64,000 nucleotides of DNA from Natrialba taiwanensis DSM 12281. Its GTDB lineage: Archaea > Halobacteriota > Halobacteria > Halobacteriales > Natrialbaceae. The stretch spans positions 71,676 to 135,675 of the forward strand of contig NZ_AOIL01000070.1 in NCBI RefSeq assembly GCF_000337595.1. The letters are read 5' to 3'. The notes beneath the pieces are model-generated. The model was not told the origin of the DNA and did not search any database. It was given only the letters and a program-made list of their open reading frames with translations. Below are positions 1-8,726 of this stretch, piece after piece. How positions within the stretch are numbered: the first letter of the stretch is position 1; each line of letters starts with the position of its first letter. The translations under genes were made by a program, and so were the position numbers.

Positions 1-431
1 CCAACACCACCCACTCCCGGCTTCAACCCACAAACTCCACGCGACGCCCCTCGATCCCACCGATCACCACCCCGTACCCTCTCCCACCCCACCACATCCC
101 GCCTCACTCCGTCTCATCCGGTTCCTCCCTTCCGTCCCTGTTTTTAGACGAATACGGACACGACCAGCACAAGAACACAAGAACAACCCCTCTCCGCCTT
201 CCACAGACTGAACTCGCCGCTTATGGCGCGTCGCCGATCGCTCGTTCGGTAACAATCGGCTCTCACAGCCCGGTTCGGACACCAGCGACCACTGCAATAC
301 AGAACTCGTAGCAGTCGCCTCCGGAGAACCCAGATTCCACGCTTCAGCGCCCAAATCTTCAGCCCCTCTCAATAGTCAGTAGTCACTACTTGCGCCCCCG
401 CACAACCGCATCGCTACGTGCGCCGCCGAGT
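1..431. other. Left-edge non-coding region, no gene recognised
   Basis: No convincing coding frame was found. The first 130 bases are strikingly poor in G on the + strand and rich in C, with runs such as cccaccccacca. Open frames here have haphazard composition (Arg-, Ser- and Cys-rich), unlike the acidic proteins of the rest of the window. A gene entering from the left cannot be excluded, but no conserved motif supports one. Confidence 0.5.
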
Positions 432-1745
432 TCAGCTCTCGTCCTCGACGAGTGAACTCGCCTCGTCGAAGACGCGCTCTGCAGCGGCGGCAGCTCGCGC
501 CTCGGCCGTAATCCGAACGAGCGGCTCCGTTCCGCTGGCGCGGATCAGGAACCAGCCGTCGTCGGTTTCGACTCGGACGCCGTCCAGCGTGTCGACTTCG
601 TCGTACGACGCGGTGACGCGCTCTCGAACGGCGTTCATGACCGCTGTCTTGTCCGTCACCTCGATCGACGTGCGACGGATCGGATACTGTTCGATTTCGC
701 CTGCGAGTTCGGAGAGCGGTCCCTGCGAGGCGACGAACGCGACGAGTTTGCAGGCGGCGAGCGGACCGTCGGGACACAGCGTTTCGGCGGGCCAGATCCA
801 GGCACCGCTCGGTTCGCCGCCGAAGGAAACGTCGGCTTCAGTGGCGCGTTCGGCGACGTAGACATCGCCGACCTGCGTGCGGGTGAGCGATGCGCCGACG
901 GCCGTCAGCGCGTCGTCGACGGCGAGACTGGTGTCGACGGGGGCGGCGACCCGGTCGCCCTCACCGGCGGCCTCGCGAGCGAAGACCGCGAGGAGGGCGT
1001 CTTTCGGGACGAACGTTCCGGTTTCGTCGACGGCCATCATGCGGTCCGCGTCCCCGTCATGGCCGATGCCGAGGTCGGCGTCGGTGTGCTCGACGACGGT
1101 CGCGAGCGTCTCGAGGGTGTCCGCGTTTGGTTCGCTCGGACGGGCCGGGAACGAGCCGTCCGGCTGTCCGTTCAGGGTTTCGACGGTACAGCCCAGATCG
1201 TCGAGGACGGCCGCCGTAATGTCGCCGGTGCCGTTGCCCACGTCGACGATGACGGCCGGCGACCCCTCGATGTCGACCGCGTCTGCGATTGCGTCCGCGT
1301 GGAACTCGGTCGCATCCTCGTACCGGCGTCGGGTACCGAGTTCGTCCCATGCGCCGAGTTCGTAGTCGTCCTCGCGGATGCGCCGCTCGATTGCGTTTCG
1401 CTGCTCGGGACCGAAGGCTTTCCCTGAAGGTGTCCAGAGTTTGAGTCCGTTATCGGTTTCGGGATTGTGCGAGGCCGTCACAACGATGCCCGCGTCCGCA
1501 TCGAGGTGGGCGATCGAGCGGGCGACGGTCGGGGTCGCCTCGACGCCGACCTCGATCACGTCCGTGCCGCACTCGCGGAGTCCGGCGGCGACAGCATCGA
1601 CCAGCATCGTCCCACTCTCGCGAACGTCTCGGCCGAGAACGACGCTGTCGTATCCCTCCGAGGCGACCGCTCGACCGACAGCGAGTGCGAGGTCCGCGGT
1701 CACCTCGTCGCCGACCGTCCCGCGAATACCGCTTGTTCCGAACAT
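432..1745 (-). CDS. glmM: Phosphoglucosamine/phosphomannomutase family protein
   Basis: This 437-aa alpha-D-phosphohexomutase interconverts hexose 1- and 6-phosphates and feeds UDP-GlcNAc or GDP-mannose synthesis in the cytoplasm. Seen: an N-terminal FGTSGIRG phosphate-contacting segment, the TASHNP catalytic phosphoserine loop at residues 90-95, the metal loop DGDADR at 230-235, the sugar loop GGEPSG near 310, and the phosphate-binding RASGTEP segment near residue 405. The length is normal for archaeal members. The ATG fits the FGTSG start typical of the family. Whether the substrate is glucosamine or mannose phosphate cannot be told from sequence; glmM is the common archaeal annotation. It lies near FemAB-like and phosphodiesterase genes, so a role in surface glycan precursors is plausible. 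Confidence 0.93.
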   Translation of the reverse strand: MFGTSGIRGTVGDEVTADLALAVGRAVASEGYDSVVLGRDVRESGTMLVDAVAAGLRECGTDVIEVGVEATPTVARSIAHLDADAGIVVTASHNPETDNGLKLWTPSGKAFGPEQRNAIERRIREDDYELGAWDELGTRRRYEDATEFHADAIADAVDIEGSPAVIVDVGNGTGDITAAVLDDLGCTVETLNGQPDGSFPARPSEPNADTLETLATVVEHTDADLGIGHDGDADRMMAVDETGTFVPKDALLAVFAREAAGEGDRVAAPVDTSLAVDDALTAVGASLTRTQVGDVYVAERATEADVSFGGEPSGAWIWPAETLCPDGPLAACKLVAFVASQGPLSELAGEIEQYPIRRTSIEVTDKTAVMNAVRERVTASYDEVDTLDGVRVETDDGWFLIRASGTEPLVRITAEARAAAAAERVFDEASSLVEDES

Positions 1746-1885
1746 ACCTGTCGTGATGCGGTCACGCGCCTTACTATGTTGTGATTAACGCCGTTGATCC
1801 GCCCGAATAGCCGGGAACCTCCCTATCACGACGCGCCGGGATACAACGGTCCTCTCATTAGGAGGGTCTTAGTCTTCTAAACTGT

Positions 1886-1900
1886 CGAAACCGTATAGGT
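1886..1900 (+). promoter_or_regulatory. BRE/TATA-like promoter of the small HTH gene
   Basis: A purine-rich BRE-like stretch (tcgaaacc) is followed by gtatagg, centred about 40 nt before the ATG at 1936. This suits an archaeal promoter with a leader of roughly 10-15 nt. It is a pattern match only. Confidence 0.4.
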
Positions 1901-1935
1901 CGTTACGGGAATACCGCGAGATACCGATCGAACGT

Positions 1936-2250
1936 ATGCGCGCAACCGATACTACTCCCGAACACGAGTTCGACGCCGACGGCGATTCCGACTCGGATCA
2001 GAACTCGGATGTCGACAAAGCCGACCAAGCCGACACCGCGCTGACCGACCTCCCCCCGAGCGCGAAACTCGTCTACAAAGTCCTCGAATACGAGGGGACG
2101 ATGACCCAGAACGAACTCGCCACCGAGTCGCGACTCTGCGCCCGAACCGTCCGCTACGCGCTCGGCAAACTCGAGGACGGAAACCACGTCGAGAGCCGCG
2201 TCTGTCTGCAGGACGCTCGCCAGTCGACGTATCGGATTATCGACTCTTGA
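1936..2250 (+). CDS. Small winged-helix DNA-binding protein
   Basis: A 104-aa protein. The first 35 residues are a very acidic D/S/E-rich tail; the rest is a winged helix of the MarR/TrmB type. Seen: a helix with KLVYKVLEYEG, a turn-helix with MTQNELATESRLCARTVRYAL as recognition helix, and a wing ending in RQSTYRI. It is probably a dimeric transcriptional regulator or a nucleic-acid-binding adaptor. It is divergent from the mutase gene, with about 190 nt between starts. The stop codon lies inside a GACTCTT tandem repeat. No ligand-binding domain is present, so the signal it senses is unknown. Confidence 0.85.
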   Translation: MRATDTTPEHEFDADGDSDSDQNSDVDKADQADTALTDLPPSAKLVYKVLEYEGTMTQNELATESRLCARTVRYALGKLEDGNHVESRVCLQDARQSTYRIIDS

Positions 2251-2262
2251 CTCTTGACTCTT
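2242..2262 (+). repeat. Three tandem copies of GACTCTT
   Basis: A heptamer is repeated three times without a mismatch (2242-2248, 2249-2255, 2256-2262). The TGA stop of the HTH gene falls across the first junction, so slippage would not alter the protein. It is followed by a T-containing stretch that might help termination. Confidence 0.8.
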
Positions 2263-2330
2263 GTTGCCCGCCCTGCAGAGCGAGGCCTGCTCCTCGCATC
2301 TCCGTAACGGCCTGAACGCGGCCGCGATGC

Positions 2331-3356
2331 CTACCGATACTTCCGGTACCGATCGACCGCCAGATCGAAGCCGAACGCGCCCGACGTGATGACGTAGTTC
2401 GTTACCAGGCGCGGATTGAACTTCGCCTTGTACCGGTTGATGCTCGGCACCCCCGCCCCGACCAGGTCGTAGCGCTCGAGTTCAGCGCGCAGTCCGTCGC
2501 GCATGACGTGCCAGTCGAGCAGGTCGTTGATGGCGATGTCCACGTCCGCATCGGGCTTGACGCCGCCTTGCCACCGGTATCGGGTCGTCTCCGACTCGAC
2601 GACCAGAATGCCGCCGACGAACTCGCCGTCGACGCGACAGACGTACGGCCGGATCGAGCCGTCCGGAAGCACCCGGTGCAACGACCGGGCGAACGCCGGA
2701 CTCAGGTGAAACGCCCGCCCCTGGTTCTCGTAGCGGGCGGCGACCTGCTCGACGATCCGCTCGACGTCGTCGGTGTCGCCCTCCTCGATCACGTAGTCGT
2801 CCTCGCCCTCATCGGCGTTCCGGATATTGCTCCGAGCGTCGCTGCTGAACCGATCGAGCAGGTCGTCTTCGGACCGCCCTCCACCCGTGAGGTCGACGAC
2901 GTAGGTGTACGACGGCTCGACGTCGAACTCGTTCCAGACGAACGGGCGCACGTCGTCGAACTCGGCGGCGACGATCCGCGTGTACAGCGGCGAGATCTCC
3001 GCATCGAGCCACGCGAAACAGCCCTCGAGAAATCGCTTGATCCGCCGGTCCGCCTTGCGCTGTTTGAGCTTGTCGACGTTCAACAGCGCCGGCCCGAGAT
3101 AGCACGACCACGACTGCGGTGCCGGCGAGAACACCCCCGTAATCGGCCCTCTGGTGAACTCGAAGAGCGGAAAGAGACCGACCGCTTCCTGGCCCTTGTA
3201 GCCGACGAGCAAGTGTGGCGTCGTGCCCGTATCCTGGGCCTGGATCCGGATCGCGTCCGCCCGAAAAAACGGGTTCGTTCCGTCCGAGCGCTCGACGTAC
3301 CGGTCCCACTCGGCGGCGTCCTGCCACGGATCGAGTTCGGTGACTTCGATCGTCAT
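2331..3356 (-). CDS. FemAB/GNAT-like acyltransferase of a surface glycan locus
   Basis: This 341-aa protein resembles the FemAB-type double-GNAT (BioF2-like) acyltransferases found in exopolysaccharide clusters. Seen: an N-terminal half with substrate-entry features (NPFFRADAIRIQ, LVGYKGQEAVGLFPL), a central DLTGGGRSEDDLL...SSDARSNIRNA segment like the conserved lead-in to the second GNAT fold, and a C-terminal half with YVCRVDGEFVGGILVVES then RWQGGVKPDADVDIAINDLLDWHVM. The acceptor is unknown; an amino sugar or amino acid on a glycan is the family-based guess. The start overlaps the stop of the upstream phosphodiesterase gene by 4 nt (ATGA), so the pair is one operon. Confidence 0.82.
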   Translation of the reverse strand: MTIEVTELDPWQDAAEWDRYVERSDGTNPFFRADAIRIQAQDTGTTPHLLVGYKGQEAVGLFPLFEFTRGPITGVFSPAPQSWSCYLGPALLNVDKLKQRKADRRIKRFLEGCFAWLDAEISPLYTRIVAAEFDDVRPFVWNEFDVEPSYTYVVDLTGGGRSEDDLLDRFSSDARSNIRNADEGEDDYVIEEGDTDDVERIVEQVAARYENQGRAFHLSPAFARSLHRVLPDGSIRPYVCRVDGEFVGGILVVESETTRYRWQGGVKPDADVDIAINDLLDWHVMRDGLRAELERYDLVGAGVPSINRYKAKFNPRLVTNYVITSGAFGFDLAVDRYRKYR

Positions 3357-4978
3357 AGATACCCCAGGTCGGAGAGCCGATCCTCAACGGCGCTGTCGTC
3401 GGTCGCCGTGATCGGTGCTGGCTCGTAGGCCGGATACTCGGTCGTCGTACTCTCCTCGACGATCGGGAGCGTGGTGCCGTCCATCGCGGCGTCGATCGGC
3501 ACGTCGAACAGCGAGCAGATCGTCGGTGCAATGTCGAAAATCGTCGCCCCCTCGAGACCCGCTTGTTCGTCGAACGCCTCCCCGGCCGCGGCGACGACGC
3601 CGGTCTGTTTGTGGTTCCAGGATTCCATCGGCTCGCCGAACTGCGCCTGACCGAGGTCGGCGACGACGGCCGTATCGAAGGCGGCGGGGACCGTCACGAT
3701 GTCGGGGGCGTGCTCGACGTGCGGGCCGTCGAAGTACACCTCCCGCGGGGCGACGGCGTCGAACACCGGCTCCCCGTCGGGCGTTCGAACGTCGGCGAGG
3801 TTGTCGATAACCTCGTCGCGCACCTGCTCGTATTCGGAGGCGGCCACCTGCCCGTTCGGCTCGCGACCCTCGAGATTGATCCGGAGCCCGAGTTCACTTT
3901 TCGAGCGCATGTAGACCTGCGAGTTCGGGAAGTCGACTTGCTCGCTCGCCGCCCGGATCATGTCGTTCGGGACGCGACGGCCGATCGGCTCCTTGAGTCT
4001 GACGTAATCGAGCGCGGTCGCGACGCGCTGTGTGGTGACCCCGACTTTCGCGGCCGCGTTCATGGCCGTCTCGATCGCGCTGGTTTCGTTAGACCCGGCG
4101 TCGTCGCCCTCGAGCAGGTCGTTTTCCCAGGCTTTCGACCAGTCGGGCATCCCCTCGCCACCCTTCAGCGCGCCGAGGTAGCCCTCGTCCCTGAGAAACT
4201 CGTTGATCCTGAACTCGGGGCCCGAAACTGGTCCCATGCCGTGGTCGCTGACTACCAGCACGTTGTCGGGGTCGGTCTCTTCGATCGTTTCGGCGAGCTG
4301 GCTATCGACTTCACGGTAGACAGCCTCGATGGCCTTCTTGTCGCCGGGCCGTTCGTGGAATACCGAGTCCGTCTGTTGGAACTGGACGAAGCCGAAGTCG
4401 GGGTCGATCCGGCGACAGAGATATCGAAACGCCTTCCCCCGGAGTTCGATCGTCCGCTCGTAGCCCTCGATCGAGCGGTCCGGCTCGGGGCCGCTCTGGG
4501 GGTAGATCCGGTAGTCCCCGCAGGCGAGTTTCACGTCCTCGAGAATCCCCTCTGGGTGGCAGTCCGGGTCCTCGGGTGCGGTCATGCCGGGGATCAGCGC
4601 GCCGTCGAACTCGCGGGACGGGTGCGTGACGGGCACGTTGACGACGACGCTCGAGATGCCGTGCTCGCTCAGGAGCTCCCACACCGGCCGTTCTCGAACG
4701 TGCGTCGAGTTCACCACGTCCCAGTCGTAGCCGTCGAACGAGAGGAAATCGAAGACGCCGTGCTTGCCGGGGTTCTTCCCGGTGTACATCGACGGCCACG
4801 CGCTCGCCGTCCAGGGCGGGATCTGTGACTCGAGCGGCCCGCTGGTCCCGGTTTCAAACACGCGTTGTAGCGTCGGAACCGCACCCGACTCGAACAGCGG
4901 GTGAAGGATCGGGCGACAGGCAGCATCGAGTCCGACTACCAGTAAGGAGAGCCCGGTTTCGTCGGTCGAATCATCCAT
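3353..4978 (-). CDS. Alkaline phosphatase superfamily phosphodiesterase
   Basis: A 541-aa member of the type I phosphodiesterase/nucleotide pyrophosphatase branch. Seen: VVGLDAACRPILHP near the N-terminus (metal Asp), PPWTASAWPSMYTGKNPGKHGVFDF with the likely nucleophile Thr/Ser, VVSDHGMGP in mid-protein (metal-binding Asp-His), and a C-terminal WNHKQTGVVAAAG...DIAPTICSLFDVP segment shared with sulfatase-like enzymes. There is no signal peptide, so it is probably cytoplasmic. Its last residues (DRLSDLGYL) closely match the end of the paralogue at 25954-27552 (DRLKGLGYM). It is the first gene of an operon with the FemAB-like gene. An ATAACAAA motif ends 26 nt before the ATG. The substrate is unknown. 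Confidence 0.88.
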   Translation of the reverse strand: MDDSTDETGLSLLVVGLDAACRPILHPLFESGAVPTLQRVFETGTSGPLESQIPPWTASAWPSMYTGKNPGKHGVFDFLSFDGYDWDVVNSTHVRERPVWELLSEHGISSVVVNVPVTHPSREFDGALIPGMTAPEDPDCHPEGILEDVKLACGDYRIYPQSGPEPDRSIEGYERTIELRGKAFRYLCRRIDPDFGFVQFQQTDSVFHERPGDKKAIEAVYREVDSQLAETIEETDPDNVLVVSDHGMGPVSGPEFRINEFLRDEGYLGALKGGEGMPDWSKAWENDLLEGDDAGSNETSAIETAMNAAAKVGVTTQRVATALDYVRLKEPIGRRVPNDMIRAASEQVDFPNSQVYMRSKSELGLRINLEGREPNGQVAASEYEQVRDEVIDNLADVRTPDGEPVFDAVAPREVYFDGPHVEHAPDIVTVPAAFDTAVVADLGQAQFGEPMESWNHKQTGVVAAAGEAFDEQAGLEGATIFDIAPTICSLFDVPIDAAMDGTTLPIVEESTTTEYPAYEPAPITATDDSAVEDRLSDLGYL

Positions 4979-5004
4979 GGCGGAGCGATTGCGTCCGTCC
5001 CTGC

Positions 5005-5012
5005 TTTGTTAT
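5005..5012 (-). promoter_or_regulatory. ATAACAAA motif before the phosphodiesterase operon
   Basis: An exact octamer in the transcription direction, followed by GC, with 26 nt between it and the ATG at 4978. The position suits a core promoter box for a leaderless transcript. It is the first member of the motif family seen across the surface-glycan genes. Confidence 0.65.
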
Positions 5013-5203
5013 GCGAGTATTTTGTCCGTGTAAGCCGGGTCTGTATACTCACTCGCCAGTCGGCCGACGACGACTCCGGACTGTAAGCCCATCCTGTCAC
5101 TGGCACGACCAGTGTACTGTCTCCATCACTAAGGGCGTCTTCGGCTACATTCGGCTGTGATGCGCCTCGTGGTGACAAGGATAGCGACCCGTGCTGTGGA
5201 CCG

Positions 5204-6337
5204 ATGATCAGCGAAACGCCATCGCTGCTCGTCTCTTCGCTCCCCTCCAGGCAGTCGACCGGTATCGAGCCGTTTGTCGACCGCTACGCCCGCGAGTTCA
5301 GCTTCTACGGCTCGGGAAAACTCGCCCTTCGCGACGGGCTCGCCGGACTCGTCGACGCCGATCCGGACTGCGAGCAGAACGTCGTCGTCCCGGCGTACCT
5401 CCCGGACGCCGTCGTCGAGCCACTTCGTGAACTCGAACTCGAGCCGCGATACTACGCCGTCGAGCCGACGCTTGCGCCCGATTTCGTCGACTTGGAACGG
5501 CGACTGGACGGCGACACGCTCGCGGTCATGTCGGTCGACTACTTCGGGTTCCCCCAGCCCGGACTCGACGAACTGATGGCGATCGTCGACGACTACGGCT
5601 GTTATCATATCGACGATAACGCCCACGCACCGCTTAGCGTCGACCGTGACACGTTGCTCGGAACGCACGGCGATCTCGGGATCACGAGCCTCTGGAAGCT
5701 CCTGCCGGTTCCGAACGGGGCGATTCTCTACCGTACCGATGATGGCGTGATCGACCGGTACGAACCCTCGCCGCTCGCCGGTGTTCACGATGCGTTCGAC
5801 GGTCGGGACTATCAGTACGTCCTCAAATCGGTCGCTCGAGAGACGCTCGATACTGTGCCGAGAGTGAGACACTCGTTCGAACGCCTTCTCGCCGGCCGGC
5901 GGCGGTCGCCGATCGTCCCGACGCCGCGCCAGCGATACGAAGCCTGGAAAACGCCGATGTCGAAACTCTCCGCGTTCGTCGCCGGCGACATCGATCCGGT
6001 CGCGATCCGTCGCACGCGGCGGGCGAACTTTCGGGCCTGGGTGCAACTCCTCGACGGTCGCGAGGGCGTCGACCCGGTGTTCACCACGCTTCCCGAGGGA
6101 ATCTGTCCCCAGGCCGTTCCGGTCCGCACGGACAGCCCCCACGCGTTCATCACCGAACTCGAACGCTGCGGCGTCGAGGGAGTTCACACCTGGCCGCGAC
6201 TCTCGACGGCGGTACGGGGCGAGCCCGAGTACGCGACGGCGACGCGACTCTCACACGAACTCGTCACGCTCCCGGTTCACCAGCACATCGACACGACGGC
6301 GATCGAGGCGGTCGGTGAGTCGCTTCGCCGGCCGTAG
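5204..6337 (+). CDS. DegT/DnrJ/EryC1-like PLP-dependent aminotransferase
   Basis: This 377-aa protein has the fold type I layout of sugar aminotransferases. Seen: GSGKLALRDGLAGL at the cofactor-phosphate region, VVPAYLPDAVVEPL, the PLP-ring Asp in HIDDNAHAP, and GDLGITSLWKLLPVPNGAIL carrying the likely Schiff-base Lys. That Lys is two residues closer to the GD pair than in the canonical paralogue at 38549-39796, so this belongs to a divergent branch, and activity is not certain. It is divergent from the phosphodiesterase operon. A weak variant of the local promoter motif (ggtgacaagg) lies about 25-34 nt before the ATG. It probably modifies a nucleotide sugar or another surface-glycan precursor. 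Confidence 0.8.
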   Translation: MISETPSLLVSSLPSRQSTGIEPFVDRYAREFSFYGSGKLALRDGLAGLVDADPDCEQNVVVPAYLPDAVVEPLRELELEPRYYAVEPTLAPDFVDLERRLDGDTLAVMSVDYFGFPQPGLDELMAIVDDYGCYHIDDNAHAPLSVDRDTLLGTHGDLGITSLWKLLPVPNGAILYRTDDGVIDRYEPSPLAGVHDAFDGRDYQYVLKSVARETLDTVPRVRHSFERLLAGRRRSPIVPTPRQRYEAWKTPMSKLSAFVAGDIDPVAIRRTRRANFRAWVQLLDGREGVDPVFTTLPEGICPQAVPVRTDSPHAFITELERCGVEGVHTWPRLSTAVRGEPEYATATRLSHELVTLPVHQHIDTTAIEAVGESLRRP

Positions 6338-6456
6338 TTGCGGGTGGCTGACTCGCTCTCCGGTCGTGTCAGTAGCGTAGTCGGTTGTATCAGCGGCAAA
6401 GTCGATCGTGTCAGCAGCGGAGCGGCCGTGTCCGCAGCGAGTCGTATCAACAGCGA

Positions 6457-8283
6457 TCACTGCGTGCGCCGTTCCGGGCGGATTCCGGCTTCCTGCTCGG
6501 TCCTTTCGGTCTTCTGCTGCTGTTCGCGCTTGTCGTCCCCGTCGTCGCTCGCAGTCTCCGCTTCCTCAGCCGTAGCCAACGCCTGCAGTTTCGACCGAAC
6601 CGCATCCGCAAGATCGTACGACCGCACGCCGGTCCGGTCGAGGACGGCTTCCGTGCGCAGTTCGGAAAGGAGACTCTGAACCGCGACCGTCGAGCGGTCG
6701 ACCGCCGTCGCGATCCGCTCCGTCTCGAGTGGTCCCTCGCCAGCCAGCACCACGAGTACGTGTGCGGCCGTCTCGACCGTACATCGAGATCCCTCGCTCG
6801 CCCGCTCGAGACGACCGCCGATCCAGGTCGGCTCGAGCAACGCGACGACATCGCCCATGTCGTACTCCGTCTCGTCGTTCGCGACGACGAGCGCCGACTG
6901 CCCCTCGTCACCGCCGGTACCGACGTATCCCAGTTCGACAGGGGTGCCGCCGGCTTGCACGATCGTCTCCGACGCTGCGTCGGCGTCAGCGTCGCCGTCA
7001 CCGTCACCGACCTCCTCAGCGTCCGTCGAGGTTTCGGCTTCGAGTTCCTGAACTCGCGACCGCAGTCGTTCGGCTTCTTCCCGCAGTCGCTCGATGGTCT
7101 TCGTCCGGGATTCGAGCGTCCGTTCGAGTTCTTCGATGCGTTCCTTGCGCGCTTCGAGTTCAGCCTGGAGGTCGTCGCGCTCGTCTTCCAGGTCGACGAC
7201 CTCCTCGTGGAGACGGCGCAGTTCCTCGTCGTTGCCGCCGCCGAGTTGCGTCTGGACCGTGCCGGGATTGCTCAACGCGTCGGCCATCTGTTTGGCCGCG
7301 CTCGAGACGTCTCGGGCGGACTCGAGTTCGTCCTCCAGGGTCTCGATGCGTTTCTCTTTCTTCTCGAGTTCGGCCTCGAGTTCGTGGATGCGGTCCTGTT
7401 CGCGGTCCTTGCGCTCGGAGATGTCCTGCAAATCCCCGACGAGGGCGTCGGAGACGGACTTGAGTTCGGGGCGTTCGAAGTCGTCGAGGCCGGGCGTCGC
7501 GCCGGCGTCGAACGTTCGCTTGCGCCGGAACTGGACCTTGCGGACATCGATGTCGGTCCAGTCGGTCTGGACGAACGCCTGGCCATCGTCCAGATCGGAG
7601 ACCATCTCGGAGTACTCGGTGTCGATGATCCGGCCGACGACCTTGGTGTCGTTGTCCCAGGTGAGGCGGTGCCAGACGAGCCAGTTCGCCTGCGTGATGA
7701 AGTCCTTCTTGACGTCGGCCGGGCGCTGGCTGATGCCGAGGATGCCGAGGCCGTGCTTGCGCCCGCGCTTGCTGATCTTGATCAGGAGGTTCCCGGTTTC
7801 GCCGACGCCGCCCCCCTCGGGGATGTACTCGTGGACCTCCTCGACGACGAGCAGGAACGGCTTCTTGAGCTTCTTTTCCTTGACGAACAGTTGGCGGGCG
7901 ATCTTTCGTAACAACTTGTCCGACTCGTCCTCGTCCAGGTAGCCCGAGACGTCGAGGATGACGGGGACGTTCTCCTCTAAGGCGAGCGTCGCCATCTGTT
8001 CGGCGTGTTCGGGACCGATCTGGATGTCACACTCCTCGTCGGCCCCGGCGTGGAGCATCTCGTACTCCTCCTTGAGGCCGTAGTACTCCCCGTCGGTGTC
8101 GACGATGAGCAGCGGGAAGCCGGCCTCGAGCAGTTCCTCGGCGATGACGGAGGCGGTGTTCGACTTGCCCGACCCGGACTTGCCGGTGACGAATCCGCGG
8201 CCCGTCAGCAGTTCGACGACCGGCAGGTGTAGATCCGTGCCGTCGGCCGTTTCGCCCACGAGCACTTCGCGTTGCTCGCTCAC
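6457..8283 (-). CDS. HerA/DUF87-family ATPase with long coiled coil
   Basis: A 608-aa protein. Seen: an N-terminal HerA-type ATPase with REVLVGETADG, Walker A GKSGSGKSNT at about residues 34-43, Walker B LLVVEEVHEY, and GISQRPADVKKDF; then about 150 residues of heptad-like coiled coil (DREQDRIHELEAELEKKEKR and on); and a C-terminal winged-helix-like domain near residues 510-580. Such proteins are hexameric DNA translocases or ATPases; the specific partner is unknown. I prefer the GTG at 8283, preceded by a GAGGTG Shine-Dalgarno-like sequence, because relatives begin just before REVLVG. An in-frame ATG at 8364 would add 27 residues with three Cys. No nurA-like gene adjoins it. Confidence 0.88.
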   Translation of the reverse strand: MSEQREVLVGETADGTDLHLPVVELLTGRGFVTGKSGSGKSNTASVIAEELLEAGFPLLIVDTDGEYYGLKEEYEMLHAGADEECDIQIGPEHAEQMATLALEENVPVILDVSGYLDEDESDKLLRKIARQLFVKEKKLKKPFLLVVEEVHEYIPEGGGVGETGNLLIKISKRGRKHGLGILGISQRPADVKKDFITQANWLVWHRLTWDNDTKVVGRIIDTEYSEMVSDLDDGQAFVQTDWTDIDVRKVQFRRKRTFDAGATPGLDDFERPELKSVSDALVGDLQDISERKDREQDRIHELEAELEKKEKRIETLEDELESARDVSSAAKQMADALSNPGTVQTQLGGGNDEELRRLHEEVVDLEDERDDLQAELEARKERIEELERTLESRTKTIERLREEAERLRSRVQELEAETSTDAEEVGDGDGDADADAASETIVQAGGTPVELGYVGTGGDEGQSALVVANDETEYDMGDVVALLEPTWIGGRLERASEGSRCTVETAAHVLVVLAGEGPLETERIATAVDRSTVAVQSLLSELRTEAVLDRTGVRSYDLADAVRSKLQALATAEEAETASDDGDDKREQQQKTERTEQEAGIRPERRTQ

Positions 8284-8500
8284 CGCCGCCCCACCTCGTC
8301 CGCGCGCGACTCGCTCATTATCAATACAGTCCGAACACGCGACCTTGAATATTGGCCTCGACATGTCGCCAAAATCCGTTAAAAATCACGGAGCAGATCC
8401 CTATAACTGATCGAACAAATCGACTGTCGCCGTGATCAGTTCCAATTGTGATTGAAAATAAAGAAAGTAATAAAATCGCCACTATGCTATGTTTGAATAT

Positions 8501-8656
8501 TTACCCCAGCTCATTAGATAGTCCAACTATACCAATTATTAATCCAGTAAGAAGAATAAAATGTGAATATGTCCTACCAGGTGCCCCACTAATTTCAACC
8601 GCACCAACAAACAATAATAATATCATCGAAAAACGCTGTAATGCTGCACCGTTCAT
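8501..8656 (-). CDS. 51-aa two-helix membrane protein
   Basis: A short frame with ATG start and TAA stop, 70 nt downstream of the secreted-protein gene on the same strand. Its translation contains two good transmembrane segments, FSMILLLFVGAVEISGAP (about residues 9-26) and SHFILLTGLIIGIVGL (31-46), joined by a short basic loop (GRTY). Codon use is AT-rich like the neighbouring gene. Its small size, hydrophobicity and position directly after a secreted protein suggest an accessory or immunity-type partner, but I do not recognise a family. Composition makes a chance frame unlikely; homologues would settle it. Confidence 0.55.
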   Translation of the reverse strand: MNGAALQRFSMILLLFVGAVEISGAPGRTYSHFILLTGLIIGIVGLSNELG

Positions 8657-8726
8657 ATCATTTAATGAATATTAGTTATGATAAATGTTTTGGTGAGCGA
8701 TTGACATCCTGAAACAGATTATTAAC

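Noticed and set aside
8448-8675. 75-codon + strand frame in the AT-rich island
   Set aside because: It is antisense to the more convincing 51-aa membrane protein; Asn/Pro/Ile-rich with no pattern.
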